Shown: piece after piece, positions 1 to 8,328 of the stretch | How the letters are laid out: each line of letters begins with the position of its first letter | Numbering within the stretch: position 1 is the stretch's first letter | Origin: Dinochytrium kinnereticum | Lineage: Eukaryota > Chytridiomycota > Chytridiomycetes > Chytridiales > Chytridiaceae | Assembly (NCBI GenBank): GCA_027604005.1 | Contig: JADGJT010000571.1 | Coordinates: 1 to 11,582 of the forward strand | Reading direction: 5' to 3' | DNA: 11,582 bases | Notes under the pieces: generated by a model | The model's database searches: none | What the model saw: the letters and a program-made list of their open reading frames with translations, nothing else | What the model was told of the DNA's origin: nothing | Position numbers and translations under genes: made by a program

Positions 1-1405
1 TCGAGTTCCTCCAGGTGTCATAAGCCTGTGGGGTAGGCACGACTTTATCCAAATCCTTTCCAACGCCAAGAGCCGCGGCGGCAGCAGGGCCATTACCGCT
101 TCCAACGGACGGGCTGAACAGTTCCACCCCGGCTTTCGACGCGGACTCCTTCTTTCTGGCCGACATCCTAATCCCATACGCAACCATCGCTCCAATCACA
201 AGGACTCCAACAAAAGATCCAGCGACGGCCAGACCTATGGTCAGGCCCTTATTGTCGGTAGCAGCCTGACCGTTTCCGTTTCCGCTATTGGTGACAGTGC
301 TTTCAGGAGCGGCAGTTGTGGTCGAAAGAGGACGGCTGGAGGTGGAGGTAGACGTCAATGCGGATGAAGTGATGATGGCGCCGGGGGAGCCAATTAAAGG
401 GCCAGTAGAAGTGGTGGATATTGATTCATCTGTGGTTGTGGTTGTGGTTTCGGTCGTGGAGGTTTCGGTCGTTGTTGTGGTTACACTGGTCGTGGTGGAC
501 GTTACTGGGTTAGGGTTCACACCTCGGACACCGATACGGCTGTTCACAGCTAAAGAGCCAGAGTAGATAGAGCAGTAGCTCGGAGACAATAACCCGGCGG
601 GGGGGGTGTAGACGAGATAACGACAAGTTGGCTCATCGCGACAGGCTGCAAGACACGATGCTTCCGATGCTGGGGAATTTCCTATATGAAGAAAAACGAT
701 GATTAAATGACTAGCTGCAGATTCAAAGGGAGATATTAATAACGGGATTGAAGAGCGACCTCTGATAGCAACTTCTAGACTTTGGATAGATCCACTGAAT
801 CGCAGGTTGACGGGATCAGAGATGAAGATCGTCACAGCGTTATTTGGCACAGTGGGACTCTTCCTGTTGAAAGTTAGGATCAAGTAAACCTAGACACCCT
901 TCAAAACTCACATGAAACATTCATCTGTTTGAAAGTCGTATTGGAACGAAAGTGAATTGGATAAGTATTTCTGCGCCAATAAAACCATGAAGAACATTAT
1001 ATACTAACTAGAGCTTGCACTGTATGAGAAGCTGCAAGAGAATGTAAAATATGGGGTAAAGGTTAAATGGAGAAAGAAAGGCCAAAGCTGGCAAGGATGC
1101 TTACAAGCTACATGCAGCTGTCGACTGGCACAATGCCGCACAAGCACAATAATTCAGAACAGTCGGTGGCGGGATATTAAAATCTAGTAGAGCGGGGGCA
1201 GTTAGAAAGATCCCCCGAGAGAGAAGGGGCTGTCTTCATGGGTGTGCCAGAAGAGATCCTTACCGAATCCGATGATGTCAAAAGGATCAGTATCAAAGAC
1301 GACCATAGACTGGGTGTTGCAGGTGTCGATGGCTGCTGCATGGCGAATGCCCACAGCCAGGATGGACGCCGTGGCTATGGCGATGGCATGCGTTCTCACC
1401 ATCAT
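1..1405 (-). CDS. PAN-like, Ser/Thr-rich single-pass membrane protein, paralogue 1 (3' end outside window)
   Basis: Proposed exons on the minus strand: 1405-1264, 1183-1105, 1031-1009, 924-912, 863-760, 681-1. They give 347 residues before the window edge. Residues 1-25 form a signal peptide (start MMVRTHAIAIATAS). A first cysteine cluster has C60, C62, C66, C72 and C84 followed by MKSP. A second has C130, C134, C140 (CRYLVY) and C156 before YSGSL. Residues 180-255 are a Thr/Ser-rich stalk, and about 266-291 is one hydrophobic helix followed by RMSARKK. Intron phases match the two paralogues at 1776-3543 and 9457-11037. This plan suggests a type I surface protein with a mucin-like stalk, like fungal wall sensors; the ligand is unknown. 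Intron 5 (759-682) has a poor GTCGCT donor and may be retained. An in-frame ATG at 1465 is an alternative start, but it would bury the signal peptide. The domain name is by pattern, not by search. Confidence 0.75.
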
Positions 1406-1775
1406 TTCCTGTCCAAATGTGTGTTTGGTGGAAGTGTGACGGGCGATAACTATCTTAATTGTCAAACGTAAGTCGCAATGGCTTCAACAAAATTCCTCTA
1501 AATGTAGTATTACTATTATTGAACAAATAGCTTCACCGAAAGTAACATTAATCAATCATCCACCATCCCAAGGAATAGATGAAACATTTGGAAATCATCA
1601 CTTCTATCGCGTACTGGAAAACGCTTCTATGAGGGAAAATCACCAGGGTACAGCGTCCAGCGCCGTTAGTAAACCCAAGGATGGGTACGGTGGGAACGGG
1701 AAGATATCTGAGGGAGGACAGGGCAGAATCATCAAATAATGATGAGTAATACATCCAGTCCGAGGTTAAAACGAC
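1406..1775. other. Intergenic between paralogues 1 and 2
   Basis: This holds the promoter of paralogue 1 and the 3' end of paralogue 2, both on the minus strand. I see no TATA box and no exact AATAAA on the minus strand. Open frames here are short and have no support. Confidence 0.5.
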
Positions 1776-3543
1776 CTATTGAGGCATATTTTGAGATTCC
1801 GGCTGAGCGAGTGGTGGCTTAAACGCGTGAATTTGGTCCATAGTCCACCCCGAAGCAAGGTATTGCTCAACGGTAAAGGCCTGCTGCTGTTCAGGTTGAG
1901 CGTATGATTGATTACCATATCCACCAGCGTAAGCTGTGGGCATCGACGGGTAGTAGCCGTACGCTGAATTATATCTTAAAAGTAAAAACAAAGTAAATTC
2001 AAAAGTCACAACCCTAAAAAAAAACAACAGGTGAACAGAATCCAGCAACTTACCCCATAGTTGGGATAGTGACTGGCGCCCCAGTCGACGAGTAATTCGA
2101 CGCATGGCTGGACGGAAAGTTGCCATAAGATGCAACATTCGCGCCAGGTCCCATCGTATCGTAACCGCTTGGAGTTTGCTGAAACGCATCATCCTTTTCT
2201 GGAATAGGTGGGAGGACGGCGCCTCCACTTAGCCCATTATTTGATGACCCCATCTTCAAAGCGGCCCCAGAAGACGTCGATGCCGCACCTACCCCAACCG
2301 ACGAATCAAATAGACTTGTATCGTTCCTCGGCAAACCGCCTTTCTTCCTGGCGGCCATTCGAGCCCAGTATGCAATGCCAGCGCCAACGATAAGAACGCC
2401 AACAACTGATCCCGAGACGGCGAGACCGATCACAAGGCCTTGGTTATTCGTCCCTTGGTTGCCCCCTGGACTTGACGTAGGTCCAGCGGTTTCGACTCCC
2501 CCCCCTAATAAGCCCGTGGTAGAAGATCTTTGTGAAGTAGCGGTAGTGGATCCTTCTGCTATTGAAGACCCTGTTAAAAATGTCGAAAGTGAGGTGGTGG
2601 TTGTAGTTGTGGTAGTGGTCGTTCTGGTGGTTGTTGTAGTAGTCGTTGTCGTTGTTCTGGTGGTCGTCGTGGAGGTACTGGTCACAATTGAATTGGCAGC
2701 TTTAACCCCGATACGGCTGCGTAACGACAAATCACCAGAGAACAGTTGGCATCTTCTGGCTTCAGAATAAACTACATATCTGCAAAGAATCGTGCCAATG
2801 CATCTATTAATGCAAATATCTTCAGAGGCGGCAGTTGCGGCTAGATGGAAAGTGAGATTTAGAATTTAATTGGAGGATGCCAAGATATTAAAATACCTGA
2901 AATGACTGCACCACCAACAGCGCCATTGAACCTAAGGTTCAGAGGATCGGCTGAAAATATGGTAATGGAGCTAGCCGGAGGTCCAGGACTCTTCCTGAAC
3001 GAATATTGTAAGAATTTAATCAAGAATATGTGCAAGGTTGTGTAAAAGACTTACAAATAGCATCTCCCTACAGTCATGAACAAATCAAGAGCCAAAAACA
3101 GAAAAAACACGTATTAGCATCTGGAGACGATAAGCTCTGCAAATAAAACATACGGGACACTGTGTCAAACGATAATCTGGAAATTAATGGAAACAATAGA
3201 CGCATGTTAACAAAAGGAAATACAAATGAAGAAAAAAAGAATGTGCTTACAGACGGCAAGCAGTGTTTGTTTCGCAGAGTTCTGCACATTCACAATAGTC
3301 TTCTACCACTGGGGCTACACCGTCAAAATCTTCATCAAAAACATATCAGCTGATAGGTTCATTGGAATAAATGCATGCATGACATCTTTCAGCGGCCTTA
3401 CCAAAACCAATAATGTCAAAACTTAGGTCGCTAATAACAGCCATAGAGTCAGTCCCACAGGTATCTAGACGCTGGGCAGAGGCCATCAGCGATAGCGCAG
3501 CCACGACAACGATGAAGGCCGCAGCGACGGCATGAGTGCGCAT
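1776..3543 (-). CDS. PAN-like, Ser/Thr-rich single-pass membrane protein, paralogue 2
   Basis: Proposed exons: 3543-3402, 3329-3251, 3136-3111, 3067-3055, 2994-2897, 2840-2054, 1974-1776; 447 residues. Signal peptide 1-23 (MRTHAVAAAFIVVVAALSLM). Cysteine cluster A has C60, C62, C66, C72 and C85 followed by YLKSP. Cluster B has C129, C133, C139 and C150, the last within RCQLFSG. A nearly pure Thr stalk spans about 173-206, and the membrane helix about 255-277 is followed by ARKKGG. The cytoplasmic tail carries LFDSSVGVG, Pro/Gly/Tyr-rich sequence and the terminal motif at 415-436 (FTVEQYLASGWTMDQI). The start was chosen for the signal peptide; an in-frame ATG at 3618 lies upstream. Exons 3 and 4 are micro-exons of 26 and 13 nt. 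They were placed by alignment with the paralogues, and the exon 3 donor (GTGTTT) is weak. The likely role is a cell-surface sensor or adhesin; this is inference from architecture. Confidence 0.77.
2583..2692 (-). repeat. Thr-codon microsatellite in the stalk of paralogue 2
   Basis: On the minus strand this is an imperfect ACN/ACC trinucleotide array inside exon 6, broken by rare Arg and Ser codons. It encodes about 33 residues, nearly all Thr. Such arrays change length by slippage, which would alter the stalk without changing the frame. Similar but less pure arrays are at 411-500 (paralogue 1) and about 10040-10210 (paralogue 3). Confidence 0.7.
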
Positions 3544-4012
3544 CCTTTGGGGTTTGATCGATGCTGATTCCGTTGAATGGTAATGTCCAACACAAAAAAA
3601 AGTGTATCGCACAGACACAACACTTGGACGTGGGACAGGCTGTAGCTTTGTGCGATGATGCCCCTGCCACTGCGACTCCCTTCATCAGTGCGTGCAAGTC
3701 ACGTCTTGGCAACGCGCGATGTGGATGTGGCCAATACTTATGGATACTTCATTGAGCAGGAAATCATGATCGACCGGAGAAGAAGAAAAGGAAAAGCCTG
3801 AGATTTGAGGGCTTCACTGCTCGGGAAGAGTGATATGGAATATCTGATGGATACAAGTAGGCAAGAAGACATCATCGTTGGTAGGAAACGAACGGCCTTA
3901 CTGCAAAGCACGCGTACATATTCTTGCATTCGGCTTTGCCGACTTTGCCATCCGTGCCCATACTAAATTCCAGCGATTTCGGTGTGACGATTGCTGACTG
4001 CATTCTTTGAAG
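3544..4012. promoter_or_regulatory. Divergent promoter region of paralogue 2 and A1
   Basis: The two genes point away from each other and share about 470 bp. No TATA box is evident on either side. CTGACTGCATTCTTTGAAG just before the A1 ATG looks like the end of a 5' UTR intron. No gene is seen in the interval. Confidence 0.45.
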
Positions 4013-4404
4013 ATGGCCGACATGGATGAGATCAACGTTGACTCGCTTCTCTTCCACTACGAACGCTTCTACAAGGAGAAGAAGCCAATCACCGTCGACA
4101 CATCGTTCCACCTTTACACTGCCGAGGCCCACCAGCAAGCGATTGCCGACAATACCCCCGTTCCAATGAAGTACCTTGTGCATGTCAAAGTCGACGGAAA
4201 AGACAACTTTCTCGCTTTGAAGGAAACCGTTGCGCATGTGGAAGGATTGCTAAAGAAGGGTGAAGTTAAGCGTTTCGAGTATGCGGCTGGAGACGCTTCA
4301 TTCAGCCTTAAGTAGGTCTATTTCTTTTTTTTATGCCGCTGTGCTATATTTTACATCTCAGCCATCAACTTACCATTTGACATTATTCCAATAGGACTGT
4401 GTAA
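4013..4404 (+). CDS. Family A small protein of unknown function, copy 1
   Basis: Two exons, 4013-4311 and 4395-4404, give 102 residues. The single-exon reading would stop at 4313-4315 after 100 residues. I prefer the spliced form because both copies have a phase-2 donor at this point (GTAGGT here, GTGAGT in copy 2) and the tiny last exon then gives the same C-terminus (KTV here, TTV there). An in-frame TGA at 3995 precedes the ATG. There is no signal peptide or membrane segment and no cysteine, so a cytosolic protein is likely. The start is acidic (MADMDEINVDSLL), followed by a Lys-rich stretch (YKEKKP). I do not recognise a family. Codons favour C or G in third position in much of the exon, which hints at good expression. 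It is followed by B1, and the same A-B order is repeated at 7261-8696. A possible 3' splice site directly before the ATG (CTGACTGCATTCTTTGAAG) suggests a 5' UTR intron. Confidence 0.72.
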
Positions 4405-4660
4405 TCGTGCTCTCAGACAACACTCTCATATCTTCATATATTAATTGACGTTTGTCTGGGTATTACGGCTTCGCAGACCGTTCTGGAGACTCCCGCGGAC
4501 TGCCCTGACTCCGCCTTCCTGAACGTAACGAATGCCAACATTTAAGCCAGCACTTGAGCATGCAGATATTTATTTGATACTATAAGTATTATTATTCTCT
4601 TGTTCGCATATTCCTGGATCATATCTCGTCTATGTATCTCGGGTTTCTCCTGCTACTGAA

Positions 4661-4666
4661 AATAAA
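4661..4666 (+). terminator. Possible poly(A) signal AATAAA downstream of A1
   Basis: AATAAACAT begins here, about 255 nt after the A1 stop at 4404. The same nonamer lies close behind A2. The distance here is long, so this site may not be the one used. Confidence 0.35.
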
Positions 4667-4994
4667 CATATAGTAGTTATATAAGCACCAGTAACGAACA
4701 TGGCACCTTAACCGGAGTAAATAGACATATCTTCACAATACATTATAAGTTTCTTCCCATATTATCTTCAGTTCTTCATTTGTCTTGTTAGACACCAAGA
4801 CCCTGAGTATTATGATGGGGAAAGAAAAAACTTCCCTTTAAAGTTATGCAACCCGCCAAGGTGCTAATTTGACAGATGAGCAATCCAATCTTAAATCACA
4901 ACTATGAGTCCGAATGCCCGATAATATAAAAGCAAAAAAGGTTTTCATTAATGTAATCACCATAGCATTGTGTGTCTAATATTTATGCAGCTAG

Positions 4995-5028
4995 GCGTGT
5001 CTGCAAGGTAATGATTCATTTATAAAAG
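4995..5028 (+). promoter_or_regulatory. Core promoter of B1
   Basis: TATAAAA at 5021-5027 stands 81 bp before the B1 ATG. Just upstream is GTGTCTG at 4997-5003 followed by AAGGTAA at 5005-5011; a second GTGTCTA is at 4972-4978. The same words occur before the TATA box of B3. Confidence 0.6.
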
Positions 5029-5101
5029 GCAAACGATCCATCCCCATGCTGAGCAGTTTATCTCTCCTCCTGTCCGCACATTCAATCCATTTCTGTCAAT
5101 A

Positions 5102-5467
5102 ATGAAGCCCATCACCATCGCCATCCTCGTCCTTCAGCTCCTCGTCTTCGTAACAGCGACAGCCATTCCCTCAAATGACGAAGTATGTTGCTCTTGCGTT
5201 AAAGTTCACCAAGCATCACTGACTTCATAAATTCCTCAGAAGGATATCATGTTAGCCAAGCGCGCTCAACTTACCTGCCAGAACGGTGGCAAGCTTAAAC
5301 GCACTCTGGATAGGATGATGCCTCACTGTGACCCTGCCAAGAGCAAAGGATTCAGGAGTGCCCACAACTGTCCTGGGAAAAACTATCTCTGCGTTATCAA
5401 TGGAAAGGGTGTCTGTGGTTCCAAGGCCAGCTTCCCTACAGCGGAAGGTGGCGAATGTTTCCTATAA
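5102..5467 (+). CDS. Family B secreted six-cysteine peptide precursor, copy 1
   Basis: Exons 5102-5182 and 5240-5467 encode 102 residues. The 57-nt phase-0 intron (GTATGT...CCTCAG, with CTGAC branch-like sequence) separates the signal peptide from the rest. Residues 1-21 are a clear signal peptide (MKPITIAILVLQLLVFVTAT). A short propeptide ends in K34-R35, a Kex2-type site, leaving a mature peptide of about 67 residues. Its cysteines are at 40, 57, 71, 78, 86 and 100, spacing C-x16-C-x13-C-x6-C-x7-C-x13-C, which allows three disulfides. The peptide is basic in its first half (KLKR, KSKGFR). I do not recognise a named family; antimicrobial peptide, effector or signal are all possible. TATAAAA lies 81 bp before the ATG and AATAAA 41 nt after the stop. 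Exon 1 is very rich in C-ending codons. Confidence 0.87.
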
Positions 5468-5507
5468 ACACTTGTAAACACTTTAAAAACTTCGACTGTT
5501 TAGGTTG

Positions 5508-5513
5508 AATAAA
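5508..5513 (+). terminator. Poly(A) signal of B1
   Basis: AATAAA lies 41 nt after the B1 stop codon, a usual position for a eukaryotic polyadenylation signal. Confidence 0.65.
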
Positions 5514-5810
5514 GTATGCACTTTACGCGCGTCGCGTTATTGGCTGTCATGTAAAAACAAGATATTACAAGTATATGACTAACAATGCTTTGTAGTCCCT
5601 GACGTTAATTGCGTAGACGTCAATAACTTTGTTTATTCTGTTGGTTTATCTGCGAACGCTTGGTTGCTTTACTTAAACAATAATCAGCTGAACCCGTCAT
5701 GAAGCATTTAATGAGCAGAATTGGTGGTTAAAGCTTTTGGAAGAGCTTGAATGGAAAGATACTTGTGACGAGAGAAAGAGAGGATCATTCGTTTTAGCTC
5801 CAAAAATCAA

Positions 5811-5965
5811 ACAGCACACACATCGTCGGCATCGGCATATCTATTCTACACTCAAAATACTGTTGAATAGCCTATAGCAAGACAAGAAAAAAGACAAGGG
5901 CACTCTGACAGGCTAACACATTTGGCGCTACCGCATTGGTATTATAAGGTAAAGACGAACGATTT
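5811..5965 (+). repeat. Diverged direct repeat, unit 1
   Basis: Shares several blocks in the same order with 6051-6238: CTCAAAA near 5851, TTGAATAGCCT at 5863-5873, AAAAAAGACAA near 5887, and TGGCGCTA-C-CGCATTG at 5923-5938. No coding sense is seen. Confidence 0.6.
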
Positions 5966-6050
5966 CTGCAATCCACCCGTCGCTCTTCCGCGATGTGGAA
6001 AATGTGTGCAAACATTAATTAAACTACAAACTTTTCAAGCTTTAAAAGTG

Positions 6051-6238
6051 ACAGCCGATAGATACATCGTCTGAAACACTTGAAGTTTTTTCTACCTCAA
6101 AAAACGCAGTTGAATAGCCTGCAGAAAGACGAGGCCTTCTTTTAACAAAACGGTTCCAAAAAAAGACAACGGCATCCAGAACTAACCATCCGACTTTCTA
6201 GCCCTGGCGCTAGCGCATTGATTTGATGAGGTGAAAAT
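6051..6238 (+). repeat. Diverged direct repeat, unit 2
   Basis: Contains the same ordered blocks as 5811-5965: TTGAATAGCCT at 6110-6120, AAAAAAGACAA near 6160, and TGGCGCTA-G-CGCATTG at 6205-6220. The unit is longer than unit 1 because of insertions between blocks. It lies some 270 bp before the pseudogene psiB2. Confidence 0.6.
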
Positions 6239-6507
6239 AAACAATTATGGCCTTCAGATAACTAGACTGATCAGTCCCTAATGCCCTCTAGCTCGTCTTT
6301 AGCCGATGGTCCAGGTGATCTCGACGATAGGAAGAAAGCCGATGTTTTCGTAATAACGCACAGGCCTTTTGCTACAAAGTGCGTGCGTCTAGCTATGCAC
6401 TTGGGTGGGTTGGCAGGTAGTCCTTCGTCCGTACAAGCTAAAGACCCATCCATGAGTAGAAGCATCTAACCTCCCTCCTGTCACGGAATTCAATCCTTCA
6501 ATCAAAA

Positions 6508-6875
6508 ATGAAGTTGATCGCCGCCGCCGCCTTTCTCCTCCAGCTCCTCGTCTTAGTCGCAGCCACAGCGATTCCATGGAGAAGAAGTATGTTATCGCTC
6601 ATAGCTTTGAGCGTTCTTTGCCAAACATCTCTGACTTGATAAGTTCCTCAGAAGTACATCACTTTAGCTAAACATGGAAAGCAACTCACCTGCAAAAGCG
6701 ATGACAAGCTGAAGCGCACATTGGGCAAGTAAATGCCTGCCTGTGACTCTACCACAAGCAAATGATTCAAGAGTTCCTACAACTGCCCCAGGAAAGATAT
6801 CTCTGCGCTATTGATGGAAAAGTGAGTGCAGGTCTGCGGCCCAAAGGATAGGTTCCCTAATGCTCGAATGCAGGC
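6508..6875 (+). pseudogene. Decayed family B peptide gene (copy 2)
   Basis: The signal-peptide exon is still readable at 6508-6586 (MKLIAAAAFLLQLLVLVAAT), and the intron 6587-6651 keeps GTATGT and CCTCAG ends. Exon 1 is 79 nt rather than 81, so the phase-0 junction is broken and the spliced message shifts frame. Exon 2, read in its ancestral frame from 6652, has stops at 6730-6732 and 6763-6765, then further frame breaks. The homologue of the dibasic site has become KH, and the last cysteine region is scrambled. The end at about 6875 is approximate. No TATA box is seen where B1 and B3 have one, although the pyrimidine-rich 5' leader resembles that of B1. Both promoter and coding parts have decayed, so this is a true pseudogene rather than a sequencing error. 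Confidence 0.87.
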
Positions 6876-7260
6876 TCCACTGGAAACGTTCATAATTGAG
6901 AGTAGGACTTAGGATATCGGCCACCTTCTTCCAAAAGTAGCGTCAAAGATTCAGCACTGAGCAGCAGTCGCCTCGTTCAATGTCCCTATAGCAAGCTCAG
7001 CGGCTGGTAACTATGAATGAGAACACGGCGCTCTGACCAAACTTGACAGTGCAGAGAGGCATTGGAATGCATTCTTTTCTTGCCAAGTCTTTTCTCTTAT
7101 TACAACTGTTGAGAAATTTAGACTGTCTGGATGAGACAATAAAAGACAGACATTTATCAGAACTCAACTTTTCAACTGTAGAAAGGATAACCGCCTCCAG
7201 ACATTACAATTTGGCAGCCGGTGGTTCACTTATAATCAACTGGAAGCAGCATCACCAAAT
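6876..7260. other. Intergenic psiB2 to A2
   Basis: Upstream region of A2. It does not resemble the region before A1 although the two coding exons are almost the same. An open frame running through 7043-7260 into A2 in another frame has no support. Confidence 0.45.
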
Positions 7261-7681
7261 ATGGCCGACATGGATGAGATCAACGTTGACTCGCTTCTCT
7301 TCCACTACGAGCGCTTCTACAAGGAGAAGAAGCCAATCACCGTCGACACATCGTTCCACCTTTACACTGCCGAGGCCCACCAGCAAGCGATTGCCGACAA
7401 TACCCCCGTTCCAATGAAGTACCTTGTGCATGTCAAAGTCGACGGAAAAGACAACTTTCTCGCTTTGAAGGAAACTGTTGCGCATGTGGAAGGATTGCTA
7501 AAGAAGGGTGAAATTACGCGTTTCGAGTATGCGGCTGGAGACGCTTCATTCAGCTTAACGTGAGTCTTCACTTCATGATCCTCATTTATTATTTGCATTT
7601 TGTGAATGAGTCTCCCTCCCATGTCTGCTCTCAAGTCTGTTACTAAATAAGCCATCAATGCTCTCCTCAAGGACGGTTTGA
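7261..7681 (+). CDS. Family A small protein of unknown function, copy 2
   Basis: Two exons, 7261-7559 and 7672-7681, give 102 residues; without splicing it would stop at 7561-7563. The 112-nt intron starts GTGAGT, has a TACTAAA-type branch site near 7641 and ends CTCCTCAAG. Exon 1 differs from copy 1 at seven of 299 positions by my count, giving V85I, K86T and K100T. By contrast the introns (83 and 112 nt), the upstream flank and the downstream flank barely align. No signal peptide, membrane helix or cysteine is present and no family is recognised. Because its intron is kept, it is not a processed retrocopy. AATAAA lies about 50 nt after the stop. It is followed by B3 at nearly the same distance as A1 is by B1. 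Confidence 0.72.
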
Positions 7682-7731
7682 TTGCAAGACGCACTCTTCA
7701 AATCCACTCCTTGTAGCTTTAACGTTCATTC

Positions 7732-7737
7732 AATAAA
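7732..7737 (+). terminator. Poly(A) signal of A2
   Basis: AATAAA (within AATAAACAT) lies about 50 nt after the spliced stop of A2. This position fits the spliced model better than the unspliced stop 120 nt further upstream. Confidence 0.6.
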
Positions 7738-8163
7738 CATGCTTGGATTTCATTGATAGGACTACCTTTTGTGAATATGCGGTTATGAAGCAGCTACGAG
7801 TATAACTTGAAGCTTGGGTATTGAAAACGAATTCCCAACCGATTATTGTTTGGCTTTGTTCATCTTATCTATGGGGACGTTTTAAAACTAGCCTCAGCGT
7901 TACATAACAGTCAAAGAGTTCACAGACTATATAGCGGTCATTTTAGACTCCATTATTTTATAAATACAGGGGAATAACAAGTAGGATTCTTAAACTGTTC
8001 AGCCAGAGCAGAGATGGTAAAAGCAGGCAAAATGGTATATCCTAGAAAACAAAAGTTAGACACAGTTATTACCATGTCGGACTTGGAAAAAACACTTCTT
8101 GTCTGTATCCATTTCCATGTGTTGTCGGCGCTTGGGACTATTATAAATAGTAAATATGCTGAC

Positions 8164-8250
8164 GTGTCTATTATATCTAAGGCGTACACTTATGCTGTGT
8201 CTAGCTGTGTCTAAGGTAAAGGGGGAGAAATACCTTGTTGCTTATATAAA
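8164..8250 (+). promoter_or_regulatory. Core promoter of B3 with repeated GTGTCTA
   Basis: TATATAAA at 8243-8250 lies about 85 bp before the B3 ATG. GTGTCTA occurs at 8164-8170, 8197-8203 and 8207-8213, the last two exactly 10 bp apart. AAGGTAA at 8213-8219 overlaps the last one, as next to the GTGTCTG of B1. Confidence 0.6.
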
Positions 8251-8328
8251 GAGGTGATTGCCTGTGGACAGTTCCCTATCACAAATAGCCTTGCGGGTAC
8301 ACATCCTATATACAACAATCAAGCCATA

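Larger units (their letters stand above)
4405..5101. other. Intergenic A1 to B1
   Basis: AT-rich spacer with the 3' UTR of A1 and, in its last 130 bp, the B1 promoter and a CT-rich leader. No gene is seen. Confidence 0.5.
5468..6507. other. Intergenic B1 to psiB2
   Basis: Contains the poly(A) signal of B1 and the two diverged direct repeats. The last 250 bp are less AT-rich, with small unsupported open frames on both strands. The 40 bp before the psiB2 ATG resemble the B1 leader (CTCCTGTC then CAATCC). No gene is seen. Confidence 0.5.
7682..8328. other. Intergenic A2 to B3
   Basis: Holds the A2 poly(A) signal and the B3 promoter. A 66-codon frame at 8014-8214 overlaps the promoter elements and resembles nothing I know; I do not call it. 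Confidence 0.45.

Noticed and set aside
288..566. Val-rich open frame on the plus strand
   Set aside because: It is the antisense of the Thr/Ser stalk of paralogue 1 (ACN codons read as GTN). The frames at 2375-2770 and 9859-10317 are the same artefact of the other two paralogues.
971..1008. Shorter 38-nt intron 3 in paralogue 1 ending at GGCGCAG
   Set aside because: With the phase of exon 3 it runs into a TGA in the next exon. The acceptor at 925 keeps the frame and gives the same 13-nt exon 4 as paralogue 2.
3872..4237. Minus-strand open frame of 121 codons across A1 (and its counterpart at 7252-7485)
   Set aside because: It is the reverse complement of the conserved A exon, so its conservation follows from the plus-strand gene. 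No start context or domain supports it.
7261..7681. A2 as a processed retrocopy of A1, because identity begins at the ATG
   Set aside because: A2 keeps an intron with donor, branch site and acceptor, and has no poly(A) tail at its end. Gene conversion fits better.
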